Assembly: GCF_027596085.1 (NCBI RefSeq)
Contig: NC_072470.1
Location: 6,245,287 to 6,309,286, forward strand
Direction of reading: 5' to 3'
DNA length: 64,000 nt
Source of the DNA: Anoplopoma fimbria
Taxonomy: Eukaryota > Chordata > Actinopteri > Perciformes > Anoplopomatidae
The position numbers were made by a program, and so were the translations under genes. Below, one piece after another: positions 16,319-48,578 of this stretch. Below the pieces are notes generated by a model that saw only the letters and a list, made by a program, of their open reading frames with translations, made no database searches and had not been told where the DNA came from. Within the stretch, counting starts at the first letter, position 1; each line of letters starts with the position of its first letter.

Positions 16319-17440
16319 GGGCGTGGGGCCGTATTAATGTCCTGAATGTAGCACAGAAATGATTCACCTTCATTGTCCCTAATAATACAACTTTAAACTC
16401 CTATCAGATGACTGACGACAGAGAAGAGACGGATGAGGGAGATTATTTTATGTTTCATTTAGCTGTTTCTTGCAGATGGATATGGAATAAAAAAAATAAA
16501 TGCCCACAAATTAAAATTGAAGTGGAACTTGACTCGATATATCTGACATATCTGGAAACTAAAGAAAGATAACAGAGTGCACTTAATGCAGCTTTCTGAC
16601 ATGGGACTCAATACCAAACCATAAAAAAAACCCATGATGCTCTGCTGCCTGTGCGATGAACCTTTGAAGCATATTGTAATTGTATGTGCCATATCATATG
16701 AATCATTACAGAGGCAACACAGATGGCTCTGAGGAAAAGTAACGTTGACCATCATATACTTCCATCATAATGTCCTAAACCTTTTACATTTTCACTATTT
16801 ATTTGAATTTATTCGTCAACTTTCTATTTCAGATTCATGACTAGAACCACTTGACACACACTGCTGACCTGCATCTCAAATTAATCTTTCATTTCCCAGC
16901 TTTCAGAGGATGTACACCACCTTTATGTGGCGTATACTGTCAACCTACCATCTCCTCCTAAAGACCCCCCCAAAAATACTTTTCCTGCTCTTTCAGCTTG
17001 TATGCGTGCGTCTCTATGGTGTCCAATTGTGTAGCCCCTACTCAAAGGTGACGAAATATAAAATAAATATATAATTCAGACAAAATAAAGAATCTTGTGA
17101 ACTGATGGTGGAGGGGTTGGGACAAAGAGGACATGTATTATGAGCTGATGGAGCTTAAACCAAATCATTACATTTTGAGGCCTTTGCACCGTGCCGAAAC
17201 CTTATATTAAATGCTCGTACAGTAAAACGATTAACTTCTGTGGTCAGGGAAGAAGCTTTGCAATGATGAAGTGAATGACACCAATTGGCTCTCCCTATCG
17301 ACCCAACCCCTTCTGACTCTGTTTTCATCTCCATAATCCTTGAAAACTCCCAGAGGCAAGAAAACTTCACCAAGTACCTCGGCTTCCCAGACATGTCCTA
17401 TTGTCAACAGAATAGCGGCTCTCAGAAGCATCCAAGGTTG
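15060..17440. other. Non-coding interval
   Basis: Holds an 82-bp sequence bounded by 11-bp terminal inverted repeats at 16047-16128 and a (TG)n array at 16264-16315. No gene recognised. Confidence 0.55.
16047..16128. repeat. Short element with 11-bp terminal inverted repeats
   Basis: tcagatcggac at 16047-16057 is the exact reverse complement of gtccgatctga at 16118-16128. It could be a tiny MITE or a chance pairing. Confidence 0.45.
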
Positions 17441-17516
17441 GAGAAGAAGAAGAAGAAGAAGAAGAAGAAGAAGAAGAAGAAGAAGAAGAAGAAGAAGAAG
17501 AAGAAGAAGAAGAAGA
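17441..17516 (+). repeat. (GAA)25 trinucleotide tract
   Basis: About 76 bp of near-perfect GAA repeat. Long frames through it (poly-K, poly-R, poly-S, poly-F) are artefacts. Confidence 0.98.
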
Positions 17517-17667
17517 GAGGCAATGAGTGGAGAGAAAAAAAAAGAGAGATGAGGAAGAAAGCCGAGAATGAATGCAAAACAAAAGTGAATACAGTTTTCC
17601 AAGGCTGCTCAGATTGGATCAATTCAGCAGCGACTGAGGACTGTGAAGAGAGGTAAACATATTAGAT

Positions 17668-18549
<882 letters not shown>

Positions 18550-18790
18550 TAAAAGTATTAGTCACTTTGGGAAATACAGGTACTTGCAGAGAGTTAGATG
18601 AGAAGATCGACATAAATCTCATCCGTCTGTATGCTAAATATGAGCCAAGAGACACTGCTTAGCTCAGCACAAAGACTGGAAACGGGGGAGCAAACAGCTG
18701 ACTAGCACCGTTAACCTCACTCCTGAACACACTGTTTCTCATTGGTTTAATTTTTACTAAAACAGAGGAGTAAAAGCAACAAGTTGTGGT
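18550..18790 (+). repeat. Dispersed percomorph repeat, copy B
   Basis: Starts tttgggaaatacaggtactt, continues agttagatgagaagatcgac, gtctgtatgctaaatatga, gcttagctcagcacaaagac and tggaaacggggg. This family is very common in percomorph genomes. Confidence 0.7.
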
Positions 18791-20991
<2,201 letters not shown>

Positions 20992-23034
20992 AGAGTGAGA
21001 CATCAGAGAGAGACTGACAGAGTGCACTGCAGCTAAGGTTATCAAGTCAAGTTTGTTAAGCCTTTGTGTTCAAGAGTCAAAGTTAGGGATACAGGTTTGT
21101 GATCCCTGAAGATATGATACTTCCTTATACAGATTAAAGGACACTCTAGGAAGTACAATCACAGACAAGTGTGTTCTTTGTTTATTTGTTTTCTCTCAGT
21201 GTGTTAATCTTTTTCAATGTCAAATGTTTTAGAAATACCGTAACGCTATGGTCATAAGTCTTCTGTCAACAAACAAACAAAGGTTGCTTTGGTGAAAAGC
21301 AACCACCAGGAAAGCAATACACAAAAAAACTGAATGATGGGTTTTTTTTTCTGTCTGCGGTTGTGTGAAATTGAGGAAAAGACACTGGCAGGAGAAACAT
21401 TCTGGCACATTGTCAAATGGTAAAACATCTGAACTCATTTAAATGACAGTGAAGCGGAAACAGTCTAAGACGTGCAGAACTTCAGGTACATTCAGCACCT
21501 GGATTTAATATATGATCACAGCTTGTGGCTACGACATGTTTACATCCTTTACCGACAAGTCAACAAAGTCTTAGCTGTATAGAACACGGTAGCATATCAG
21601 TTGATGACGATGTAAGAAATGCGACCAAGAAACTGAAGTAAACCCTCAAATGCATCGGCGTAGGGTTTCATGCAAAATGTAAGCAAAATAAAAACATCTC
21701 ATCATTCCAATAGCCAGAAGCCTATACATAATAATTTAAATAGAAACTATGAATGACACAGGAAAGGGGTTAATTCTTTGTGATAAAAGATAAAAACAAA
21801 CAATAGCAGAAGAGTACAGCTCTGTGGTCAAAGGTGCCCTCTGCTGGCCAAAGTATGTAACGACAATAAAAGGCGACTGCAGCTAGCGAGAGGGAGTATT
21901 AGCCGTTACGTAATTTAAGAGAAGGCAATACACCTATAACTTGACTCTTACAATATAATCGTGATCATCACATGGAACATGACTTCAGTAGCTTTAACAA
22001 ATAGTCGCTTTTTAATTAGCCTGAATCTCCATCAGAATTTGTGCCGTTCTAATTAGTCAGAAAATTGTAAAACAGAAAAACGCAAACTTCCAACGCCTTG
22101 ACGTCTAGTAAAGGTTAAATATTACATATTGTTTACTTCTTTACCACGTCTTCTTCTCCTAATTCTAGTGCACCAGGTGGTAATGGGCTCATCACTGCCC
22201 ATAGAGGCCAGAGGGCAGAACAAAACTCCACTGGTCCGGAGCAATGCCTACAAGAGGCATGACTTTTTAATTACTTTAAAAAACCTGCTTGTACAAGCGA
22301 CACAAAAGCTGTGTTTTATAGTTCTTCAGAAGAGTTTATTTACAGTATTTTTCTCCTTTAAAAGAGAAAAGACATCAAGGATAAGGACTCAGTGGTTAGC
22401 TTGGCAATTGTACGTCTGGTTAACTTCCCACCTCCAATAAAGAAGAGCACAAAGCTGCTTATCTGTGAGAACCATCCACTGTCTAATCCAATGCATGGGA
22501 ATCAGTCTCAAACAGTTATCTCTATAAAGAACTCAAGTGGAACTTAAGTGGAACCCCATGTTCCCCTTGGCGCACTTGCTATTATTCAAACAAAGCTGAC
22601 AAATAACAAGAACTAGACCTACAGTCTTACACTTAATTAAATCACTACAACATAAAACCACTGACAATCCTTTCAAATTTTAAATGAACAAAATATCTGA
22701 TTGATCCCCTAAAAGACACCAAGTCTCTTGTGTTCGATCAGATAAAGTCAGGATTTTTAAAGTGACTACAGTAATAATATCAAAGGGAACCCATGTGGAC
22801 TCCTAATAATGATAAAAAAGAAAAAAGACTGAATTCCACTGCTCGCCGTGTCATGTGTGTGTCTGAGCTGAGACAGAGGACGGACGACATTTATTGACAA
22901 CGTCTGCTCCACTCGATAAGAAGGGGCATAAAATCAATCAACCTGATTGGAGGACAAGAGGGAGGGAGGGTGAGAGTATAGAGGACTGGAGAGGAAGTCA
23001 TAACGCACAAAAAGAGCGATAAATATAAACAAAA
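20992..23034. other. Non-coding interval with a good CTCF-like motif
   Basis: No gene recognised. The CTCF-like motif is at 21834-21850. Confidence 0.55.
21834..21850 (-). promoter_or_regulatory. CTCF-like motif
   Basis: On the minus strand it reads tggccagcagagggcac, matching the CTCF core CCASYAGRKGGC at every position. Such motifs are also spread by fish repeats, so occupancy is not implied. Confidence 0.45.
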
Positions 23035-23200
23035 TAAACAGTGGATGAGGAAGTACTCAGATCATCTACCTAAGTAAAAGTACTAATACCACCAATGTAC
23101 AAATGCTTCATTACAAATAAAAGTCCTGCATTTAAAATCGTATTTAAGTAAAAGTATCAGCTAAAGTTATTTAAAGTATTAAAACTTAAAAGTGCTAGTT
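23035..23200 (+). repeat. Dispersed fish repeat of the 'aagtaaaagtac' type
   Basis: Contains acctaagtaaaagtactaat, caccaatgtacaaatgctt, cattacaaataaaagtcctg and taagtaaaagtatcag. This wording recurs in many percomorph genomes. Confidence 0.65.
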
Positions 23201-24431
23201 TTGCAGAAAACCTACTTTGGTCCAGTGGTTACCAACCTGAGGGTCGGGCCCCTCTAAAGGGACACAAGATAAATCTGAGGGGTCGTGAGATGACTAAGAG
23301 GGAAAGAAAAAAAGATTTGCAACATGAATCTAAAAAAAGCGAGAGTAGGAAGAGTGTTTTCAGTTTAAAAACACTCTACAATTAAACCTTCTGAATAATT
23401 AATTGTGATTCAGTAATGTATGAGTTCGTAGCTAACAGCACTGCTTGGAAGAACAGCAGGAAAACGTCAGTTTTAAGCCACCGGCGCTTGGACTCCATTC
23501 AGCAGTGAGAAGGGGGATACACGCTAATCAGATTAGTTTGTTTCTGCACTTGTAAGAGGAGACAGTCAGCGGCGTGATGCAGTCTGTGTCCCATATTTAG
23601 CCTCCACCGACAGGAAACAGGCTATCACCTCTCGACTGCTCAGTGACACCTCTGGCTTATTTAAACCTCAGGGGCCGGACAACATTAACTCTACTAAACT
23701 AAGCACTCATTTTAAAGGGTTGATGTTCACATTAAACACAATGAACATGTCGTAGATTTGTGACTTACACATGTTAACTATGTATATTCTCAGTGGTCCT
23801 GGGCAATATGCACATTCTAAACAAAGCAACATACCGTCTTAGATTTTGGATACCATTACACATAACTGCAGTAGAGTCAAGTGATGTAATTTTTCTCTGA
23901 ACTTACCTGACGGTTCTGTCTTATAATTTGCGTTTACCCTTTTACTCATTATATCCACATGAATGCTGATTATCAAAAATGGTATTCTGTGAATATTTTG
24001 TAAAAGCACTAATAGTCAATCCTACAATGTCAATATCAAGGTATTTCATCGTAAATATCACGATTTTTGTACAGTACTAGAAAATGTGCTCTATTAAAGG
24101 TATAGATCAGTACTGAATACTGACAAGACATTCACAGATCTAACATTGTTGGTTCACATCAAAAAGTATCAATGCATAAATCAAATACATGACTTGCAGG
24201 CTTTTATCTATATGCATGGTGCTCAAAATATATTGTAATACTCATTATGCAGCACAGATTAAATACAAAGCAAGAACCAAGATATCCTCATTACATCATA
24301 CATTTAGTATCAGAATAACAACAGTCATCAAAGAGACAAACGGACACAAAGTGTAGCTTACTCACATGTGTTGTTGTAGTAAATTCTCCTTTCTTTGCAC
24401 TCGCTTGGTTTGAAAGTCATTTTTGTTTTTG
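23201..24431. other. Non-coding interval
   Basis: Nothing recognised. Confidence 0.6.
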
Positions 24432-24600
24432 TTTGTTGACAGATGTCTTCTTCCTCTTTAACAGTCTGTTTGTTTGTTTGTTTGTTTGTTTGTTTGTGAA
24501 CAGAAGTGTCTTCCTCTGCGTTGACGGCCATTGTTTGTTGACAGAAGCCTTCTTCCTCTTTGTATTTCATTTTCTTTGTTTGTTGTTGTCTTTGTTTCCT
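24432..24600 (+). repeat. Degenerate minisatellite with (TTTG)n core
   Basis: Variants of gacagaagtcttcttcctct occur three times, the first two separated by a (GTTT)n run at about 24468-24498. The minus-strand Lys/Glu/Gln-rich frame here comes from the repeat. Confidence 0.6.
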
Positions 24601-27600
24601 CTCCACCTGTCTGTTAGCTTAGCACGTTAGCAGACTAAATGAGCAACACTGACTATAATTAACTAACATTTCTGCCACTGTTAAGGTAAACGGTTGTTTA
24701 ATTTCAGTGTGTTTGTTTTGTGCTCAGACTTTTCAGGTTTTACAAATAACAATATAATAAATCAGAGTTTCTTCTCCAGTGACGTGTCCGTTCAGTTTCA
24801 TGGTGGCCTTACAGAAGCTGCCTGATTGGCTGATACTTATCTTAATTAGGGGACGCACACTTTCACCTGGCCTCCCAGGTGGACCGCAATATGCCTGCAA
24901 TACTCGTTTTGGCCACAGCGACTTTTGCTTTAAAATAGGGGGGCGCTGTTTCACTCGTTCTTTTAAGGACCTCAAGAAGTCAACAATGGGGGAAAACATG
25001 GCTGCAAAAATGAAATGTCTATTATGTTACAAAGAAAATCATTAAATATAGAATTATTTAAAATTTCTATATTGTAAATCGAGGGATTCCTGGCTTGCCT
25101 TAGTTCCTAAGAGAGAACTGCATTTTAAAGACAAATTGAAGAGCTGCATCTACTGTCAATCACACTTTATTTACATCAAGAAACATTAACAAAGTTGGTG
25201 TTTGTGCCAACATACAGTAATAGCCACACATATCAATACCTTTCCCATTAATGAAACACACAGTGCTGGGAAGTGAAAGGTAAATTGCAGCATTTACTGT
25301 ATTTAAATATGTTAATCTTTATTGTTACATTATACATATAAATTATATTTATATATTTTGATAAAATAGTGTAGTTAACTGCAGTAAAAAAAGAAAAAAA
25401 CCATTTTAGATTTTAAAGGAATGCCAGTTATGTATGTCAAGTGTCCATCCCTCCTGCAGTGTTACTTTGAATAAGATTTTTCCAGTATTGTCATCAGTAC
25501 CTTACTAATTCTTAAAATGTGTAGCCTATGAAAACATCTGCAGCCATGTGAAATGGAGAGTTGAGCAGTGGCCTTGAGTGAACAGAGAAAGCAGTGTGTG
25601 CGCACACATGTAGTATAATGTTCATGTGTACTCCAGATGACGCCTACAGCCCCTTTCAGCTAACTAGAAGTCTTTAAGCCTCAGATCGTCTTGTTTTGTG
25701 CTGTATTTGACTCTATTGTGTGTCAAGATGAGTGAGAGATGAGAGTGACAAAGAAGTGACAGGACTAGAGGACAGATGGAATAACGTTTCTGCACAATTT
25801 CCCTCGTTTAGAGACTGGAGGTGAAGGGAAGAAGACGAGACAGAAGGAGCTGCTATAACAGAATATTTTTTTAAAATGTTGCAGTCTCTCTTAAAATGTA
25901 ACGTGTTTGTATTAATGTTCACTAAATACTATCAGATAAATTCATAAGCCTCTCTGTTGGTGAGTTGGTGACTTTGTGTGTGCATCCATCCTCAAAACAT
26001 CTCTCTTTAAAGGCCAGGCCATAATGATGAGACAGCCCTTTGTGAAAACAATGTGTACTGAGTCATAAACAATTGGTGGCAAATAACAGCAATTTCACAG
26101 CTAATTCGTAGATTTCACGTGTGGATGCCTCCATCACCTCCCTCCATTTAATGCTGTGAATAGAGACCCACGTTGACATTACAACCACGAGACGAGACAA
26201 AGTGCTTGTGTGTGTGTTCTTATAGGTCTAATGATTTAAGTCTAGTTTCAAGTGTGAGACCTACTGCTGGGCTCTGACATGTGCAGAAACACACACACAC
26301 ACACACACTCTCTGTTGTTACTACAGGTGTCAAAATGACTGACTGTTAATTGATAATCTCATAAAATCAACACAAACCAGTTCCCTTTGGCTCTTTAGAT
26401 CGTTAGAGTGCATACTGATATTATAATATACAACTCATATGAACTCGTAATATATTCCCCAAAAAACGTACAGCTTTTTTAGGTACTAGTACTTTAGTAA
26501 TAAGCTGAAAGTTGCTGCAGAAGCTGACAGAAGACCTTCCACCCTGTCTTTGTCGGTGGTTTTCATTCTTCTGTCTGCCTCTGATGGCGTGTGGAGGGAA
26601 TGAGTGACCAAAGGGGAGCGGCCATATTAGGTTTCATTCAGTGATGGAAGTGTTGAACTGGATGAGAGCAGTAAAAAAAGGATCCAGTGAAGCAAAGTGT
26701 TTGGGCCGCAGCATTCTGGACAAGCTGCAGAGTAGAGGAAGAAGATGAGGAGGCCCAGGATTGAGCCCTGTGGACCCCCGATTACTAGGAAGAGTGGTTC
26801 AGACGCAACAGGTTAGCCGGCTGCTTCTTCTTCTCTACTCTTGGCTATAGAAAGCAAATAAGTGTACTTCCCGAAATGGCAAACTTTTTCTTTACCCCTC
26901 ATCTCACAGTGGAAGAGGATTTTGCGCATGGCACTTTACAGGATTACTATTGAATTCTCATATGTCACCTGTTGCTTTATTGCAGCTTCAGACAAATAAG
27001 TCTCACTCCTAACATGATGGAAAATGAAGCGATATCTACTCAGTGCCTTTGATTTCTCTGCCAGTCCCATTTCTGTCTTCTCGATATGTTGAGTATTTTT
27101 GCATGATTGGAGGTTTGAATTCATCTCAATCTAACACACTTTATTACAGCCCTCACAGACACACACACAAACACCTACAGTACCTTAAAAGTGTGTTATG
27201 TGCCTCAAGCAATCTAACCTCAAGCAGTTCAAGATGAAGGAAGCCTAAATTGGTGGTGAAGAGGTTGTAAAAGACTTGGTTACACCTTGAATTACAACTC
27301 CCACCTCTCTATATATTTTAGAATCTATACTAAGTAATACAGCATAAACATGAAATTAAAAGGTTTAACTCAATGCATAAATATAGTTTAAGTTTTTAGA
27401 GACGTTTGATGAAGTAGGTTGTAAAACATTAAGACTTTAGTCGCTCTGCTCTAAATTTTAAAATGATTCAATGAGTCATTGCAATTTAGCAACTGAAAAA
27501 AAATCCATCTTGGAGATGGTAAAAGAGGTCTGTGCAACCACAATGAAAATGGCACATCCACTTTTTCACCATCTACTTTTCATATTTCTTCTCCTTCCCC

Positions 27601-28315
27601 ACATTTCACCTCTTGACAGTCTTGCCCTAGATATTTCTCCATCCTTGTCAGAAACACTAGCAGGTCTCATCGGCTGCCAGCTGTGGAGGAGAGGACGTGG
27701 AGATCAGCGCAGAAGTGAAAAGGATGAAGAGAATCCAATCGATCCGAAACCTCCATCCTAATCTTGTTGACGTCCTCAGATGGTGCAGACGGCAGCCCTG
27801 GAGCAACTTTGGGGAACACATTTAATCTAAAAATTGTTTTTAACCATTTCCTGAGTGTCATATACAGCACAACTGGTAGTTTAGTTTAAGCAGCATATGT
27901 TAGCACAGGTTGGTTAAATGCTCTAAACTCTACTCATGAAATATCCTTTTGATTGTATCTCATCAGCTTCAGATATTTAGAAACTCTTCGGGTGCTTTTA
28001 AATTTGTCAACTTAGAGCTTTGAAGGCCTTAGAAAAGTCTGTCACATCAGAAATACTCTACTGCATCCCTGTGGCTGATGCAAGAAGTGTAGTTAAAAAT
28101 AACAAAACTCATGAAAGACAAAATCACATTATTTCAGGTTTTTATATTTCCACTTCTGGCTTTTATTTTCAAGCAAATGTACAGTTGTTTGCCATCAATA
28201 GCTACAGAAATGTTGGCAAAAATCCACAAGTAAATCTTGATATGACTCTGTTAAAAACTGTATATAAAAAAGACCCCAAAACTGTACATCAATTAACATA
28301 ACTACATTTATAGAT

Positions 28316-28318
<3 letters not shown>
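24601..28318. other. Non-coding interval
   Basis: No gene recognised. 26640-26810 looks like part of a dispersed fish repeat (gccgcagcattctggacaag, then gattgagccctgtggacccc). A short CA run lies at 26290-26309. Confidence 0.5.
26640..26810 (+). repeat. Fragment of an unclassified dispersed fish repeat
   Basis: The wording gccgcagcattctggacaag-ctgcag and aggattgagccctgtggac is one I associate with multicopy fish sequence. I cannot assign a class. Confidence 0.35.

Positions 28319-28384
<66 letters not shown>
28319..28384. repeat. (TA)33 microsatellite
   Basis: About 66 bp of alternating AT, self-complementary and cruciform-prone. Confidence 0.97.
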
Positions 28385-28386
<2 letters not shown>

Positions 28387-30604
28387 TGTATCTGAGTGTA
28401 CAGTGATTTATAGATACTGTTGGTTATGAGAAATATAACACTATACAATAGTACATTGTAAAAGATAAAGATAACATTCTGTTCGAAGGCTGTCAGTTTA
28501 GGTGCTCTTGAAAGATCAGGACAGTTAGGACAAGAGCGGTTGGTACAGTAAGACCTTAAATCCACCATTAATGGCTTTGAAAGTTTCTACAGCAGAGTGT
28601 CAATCATCAGACATGTGATGTCCAGTGCGGGGGTGTAACTGAGCTAACACCACATAAATCTCTTGTTCTTTAAAGCATTAAAGCTATGCAAACATACATA
28701 TGTCCAGTGTTTGTTCAGTTAGGTTGTTCGAATACTCTTCTACGTAAATAAGACACACATTAAATACTGTCTCCAGAATGTATAAAAAGATCTCTAACAT
28801 ACTTACAAAAAACAATACAGTAACTGCAGGATATTTTTTGTAATTCATTCATTCATTTATGTGGATTCCACAGAGAGAAACAGGAAGTACCTGACTATCT
28901 CTTGGACAGATTACCTCACACAGAGAAGAGGGAGTTATGGCAATAATTACGATATTTCTGGCTTGCAGATGCTTTTAAGTGAGTCAGGTTTGATCAGATA
29001 ACTCCAATCATACATAATAAATTGTCTGTTTGTGGTTGAAAGTTATTTTTACTGATTTCAGAAAGACATGGTCCAATAATAAAAACTACTTCTTCCAAAA
29101 TAATTTATTTAGTGGATTCTTTTGTGGGTTCCAATAAAAGTGTTTGGATGCAAAACATCATAATACTTATTCACTAACACATGGCGAGTGTTCTGCAGCT
29201 ACGTTTGTTGCAATGGTTCAATTACATGCAAGGCAATATTTATTTTATGTATCAAACCATGCAGATAGTTTGGTGTTATTTGCCCGGGTTGTGAGATATC
29301 AGCCTCGGAGATTTTTATCTGCACCACGGTAATCTACATACTTCACTGTGAAAAGTTCTCATTAGGAATATATCTTTGGTAGAATGTAGTTCCAATCTGC
29401 ACGGTCAGATATAACTAGAGGTGATGAAAAAAAAAAAGTCCTATTTATTTTGTTATTTGGTTGAAGTGACGCTTTAATGTGCAAATTCTGTGGAATCTTT
29501 CCAACAGAATCCAACTGTATGTTACTTTTATATAAATATTGAAATAGAAAACCAACATTTTGAGAAGTCAGAGAAGTTAAATTAGAAAGAAACTGCAGAA
29601 TATTAAAAAAAAACAAAAAACCCATATGTAACTGTGAGCGATCGTACAGAGCTCTTCAAGTTTTATCTCATTCAAATAAAAGTTGAAGACAACATCACAT
29701 CAGACAGATATCGTTCCATTGTGCTCGACCACCGAGTGAGGCCTTCACTCACTCTTCATGTGGTGAAGAGGAATTTTACACTAATATAAAACAATAAAAA
29801 TAACATTGCAGAGACAGATGCCCTCCTGGACACGTATAAACATTTGGAATATAAACAATAAAAAACAGATATTAAACGTAAGTCATTGAATGTTTTTGTG
29901 CAGGAATTCGTCATTGGTCGTATTTTCAGTTCCTTATTTGTTCTCAATGAGTCTTCTTGGACAGTATAACCTGCGTAAAACTGATTTTCATAACACATTA
30001 CACTCCCGTATCCATTCTCCCAGTCACTCCTCAGTCATGCATCCGTTCATCCATCATCTGCGGTGTGTTTGTACGATCCAAATGCCTCTTATTTGTCATT
30101 AATTTACCATAAAGCGAGCAAAGACAGTTCAGCAGAGAGCGAGAAACTACCACAAGGCACCTAATGTAAAGCAGCTAAAAGTATCTATAGCAGCAACAAG
30201 GCTTTGGTTCAGAGAAGTACTATGAAACGCAGAGTAGAAAACATCGTTTCTGCTCCGTCTCACAATGATAGATGGACAGATGGATGGCCGAGAAGATTCA
30301 GAGGGGGGGGACACAGGAGAGGATGGTCAGGCGGGTGGAGGCGGCTCTCACAGAGGTAGGATAACTCCCACATCAGCATCACTTCACCACAGGGAGAATA
30401 TGAGAGAGAGACCGAAAGAGAGAGAGAGAGACAGCTAGAAAGAAAAACAGAGACGTTAAATGTTGAGGCGGGAAAGTGTGAGACAAAATTTGGAGCAGAT
30501 CCTTTTCAAGGTAGATCATCTCATTAGACTCTTGTAGATATTTATGCACTCTTTGGATGAAGAAAGTTCAATTTTCCATCTTATCTGTATCTACCTCTAT
30601 ACAT
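28385..30604. other. Non-coding interval downstream of atp11a
   Basis: AT-rich. Minus-strand AATAAA motifs near 29105, 29240 and 29445 could end a long atp11a 3' UTR. No gene recognised. Confidence 0.5.
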
Positions 30605-30785
30605 AGTTTGGGAAATATGCTTATTTGCTTTCCATCAAACAATCAGATAAGAAGATCAATACAACTATCACGTATGTTCAGTAAATAGGAAGCCAGAGCG
30701 AGTTGTTTCCTCCCGTTTCCAGGCTTTATGCTAAGCTAAGCTAACCAGAGTTCATACTGTGTTCTCATCAACAAATGTCTGTATT
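30605..30785 (+). repeat. Dispersed percomorph repeat, copy C, internally inverted
   Basis: The first part (gggaaatatgcttatttgct, agataagaagatcaatac, agtaaataggaagcc) is in plus orientation. The end (cccgtttccaggctttatg, ctaagctaagctaacc) is the reverse complement of the corresponding module in copy B. Confidence 0.65.
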
Positions 30786-32246
30786 TCAAATGAACAAATC
30801 TCAGAAAAACTGTGCATTCATTTAATAAGGACGCGTTTTGCATGTTAATTTTTAAGGTGCATTTGAGGAAAGTGAAGGCTAGTAAGGTAAAATAGTATGA
30901 AATAAAAAAATAAAGCTCTCAAAGCGTGACAAGACATGCACCCCATGTTTTTACCATCAAATTTAGAGAGCTGTATTTTTAAAGTTTCCTTAAGGACGTG
31001 AACTAACTTTCATATTCATTCTCCTGGCCACTTTCATTTAGTGTTTTTCAGAACCAAGAGTGTGTACATTGACCAATGGATCACACTCTTCACCTAGCAC
31101 TACAGTAAATCCATCAGTCCATGTCTAAAGGGCGCCATATTGTATTTTTGTTTCTTTGGTAAAAGGTCTCTGTGGAAGATAATGTTGTATTTACAAGTTG
31201 ACATTAAGGCGTTGAGGAACAGTCAGCCATTACTACCAATTCTAAGCCATAACAGACACATTTAGGAAGAAGGTCTACAGTTAAAGTGCTTTAAGGACAA
31301 TACGACTGAAAGGGATCATTTAGGGATGAATGCAACACACGCTGACACAACTGCTAGCTAACACACATCTCTTCCACTAGACTACCTACAGGGGAGTTTG
31401 AAAGCTTAAGTGTTGGATCTGCAGCTACAGTTGGTCTTTTTTTCTTTAAGACATAATACACTGACTATTAAAACAGGAAAAAGACCAACTCAGATCCGCT
31501 TCTCCAACACTTAGGCGTCACTGCTCTACTAACAGCCCTCCTTACAATTGTTGTAGCGAGTCCTAGGGAGTATTTCGGGACAATATGTTTGCACACAGGC
31601 AACACCAGTTAGTCCTGAAACGAGGCAGAACAAGACAGAAAGAGAGAGAGAGATGGAAGGAATGAAGAAAAAAGGAAATGTTTGGTCAGAGAAAGCTCGC
31701 GCTGGCTAAAGCACTGTTACTGTCTTCATCAGCAGCACAATCACAACACGTCTTTAAAAAGTCACATAAATCCTTTAAATTGGAGTAAAGTACGCTTCAG
31801 CTGCCAGCTATCGAAGGCAGGCAGGTGTAAAGGGCCAGTGCACATGTTTTCTGTGATTTAACGAAGCGCTGGAGTCTGTTTCCGTTGTGACATCAGTACG
31901 CTGAGCCCTTAGCGCGTTGTGGCGGCGAGCAAGGCCCTGCAGATGGAGTCCTTCTCAGAGCCGTCCCATAATGCTTTGTGCCATACTTGGCTGCTGACTT
32001 TGGAGCAGTTGTGAAAGGTCACTTTCATTGTAACCCCTCAGAGACGGATTAACTGCTATTAGCATCATAGTCAGATATTCGACTCCAGGTAGATAAATAA
32101 ATTAGTTTCAGTTACTTTTAGGGTAACTTTACTTTCCAGTGATCTGGACTAATTAAATTACTCCTTTGTTGAGGTAAACTCCAAATGGATGTTAATGTAT
32201 CTGATATCAGAACAGAAGAATAGAAAAAACACCAGACAGAAATAAA
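30786..32246 (-). other. Probable 3' UTR of the atp11a long form and downstream DNA
   Basis: Directly follows the distal stop codon and has no coding features. On the minus strand an ATTAAA occurs near 30830, and AATAAA signals occur near 29445, 29240 and 29105, so the UTR could be 1.4 to 3 kb. The exact end cannot be read from the sequence. It contains an inverted repeat at 31407-31513. Confidence 0.4.
31407..31513. repeat. Imperfect inverted repeat (hairpin-forming)
   Basis: Arm pairs 31407-31417 with 31503-31513 and 31429-31441 with 31478-31490 are perfect complements, and 31415-31421 can also pair with 31491-31497. The loop is about 36 nt. It could be a short MITE-like element or an RNA hairpin in the atp11a 3' UTR. 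Confidence 0.6.
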
Positions 32247-48157
<15,911 letters not shown>

Positions 48158-48460
48158 CTGCAGAGGGGGATAAAAGACATGTTTGTATGTATCATTTTCT
48201 AGTCATAAGGTATATTCGGTACGGGTCAGAGGGTGACTCCTGCATTTAACTAGGTTTTCATGGTAGATGAATAAACGTATGACGGAGCTATACAATCACT
48301 ACACTCCTACACACTGATAACAGAATACTGTGCGACACACTGAGAAGTGATCGCAGACGTTTACAGAGAATCAGAATGAATGAGTAATTTCTCCACCGTG
48401 AATGAGAGCTTTTGTTACCACGGATACGCTGACCTGCATGTGACTCAGACTGGAATGCAG

Positions 48461-48578
<118 letters not shown>

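Noticed and set aside
17285..17656. Poly-lysine, poly-arginine, poly-serine and poly-phenylalanine frames
   Set aside because: All are translations of the (GAA)n tract on the two strands.
22129..22440. Plus-strand frame starting with a signal-peptide-like leucine run
   Set aside because: No splice context, no recognisable domain and AT-rich composition. It is probably chance.
24358..24606. Minus-strand KEEE/QTNKQTNK frame
   Set aside because: Explained by the degenerate minisatellite with (TTTG)n core.
28308..28568. Minus-strand frame with alternating Tyr-Ile
   Set aside because: Product of the (TA)n microsatellite.
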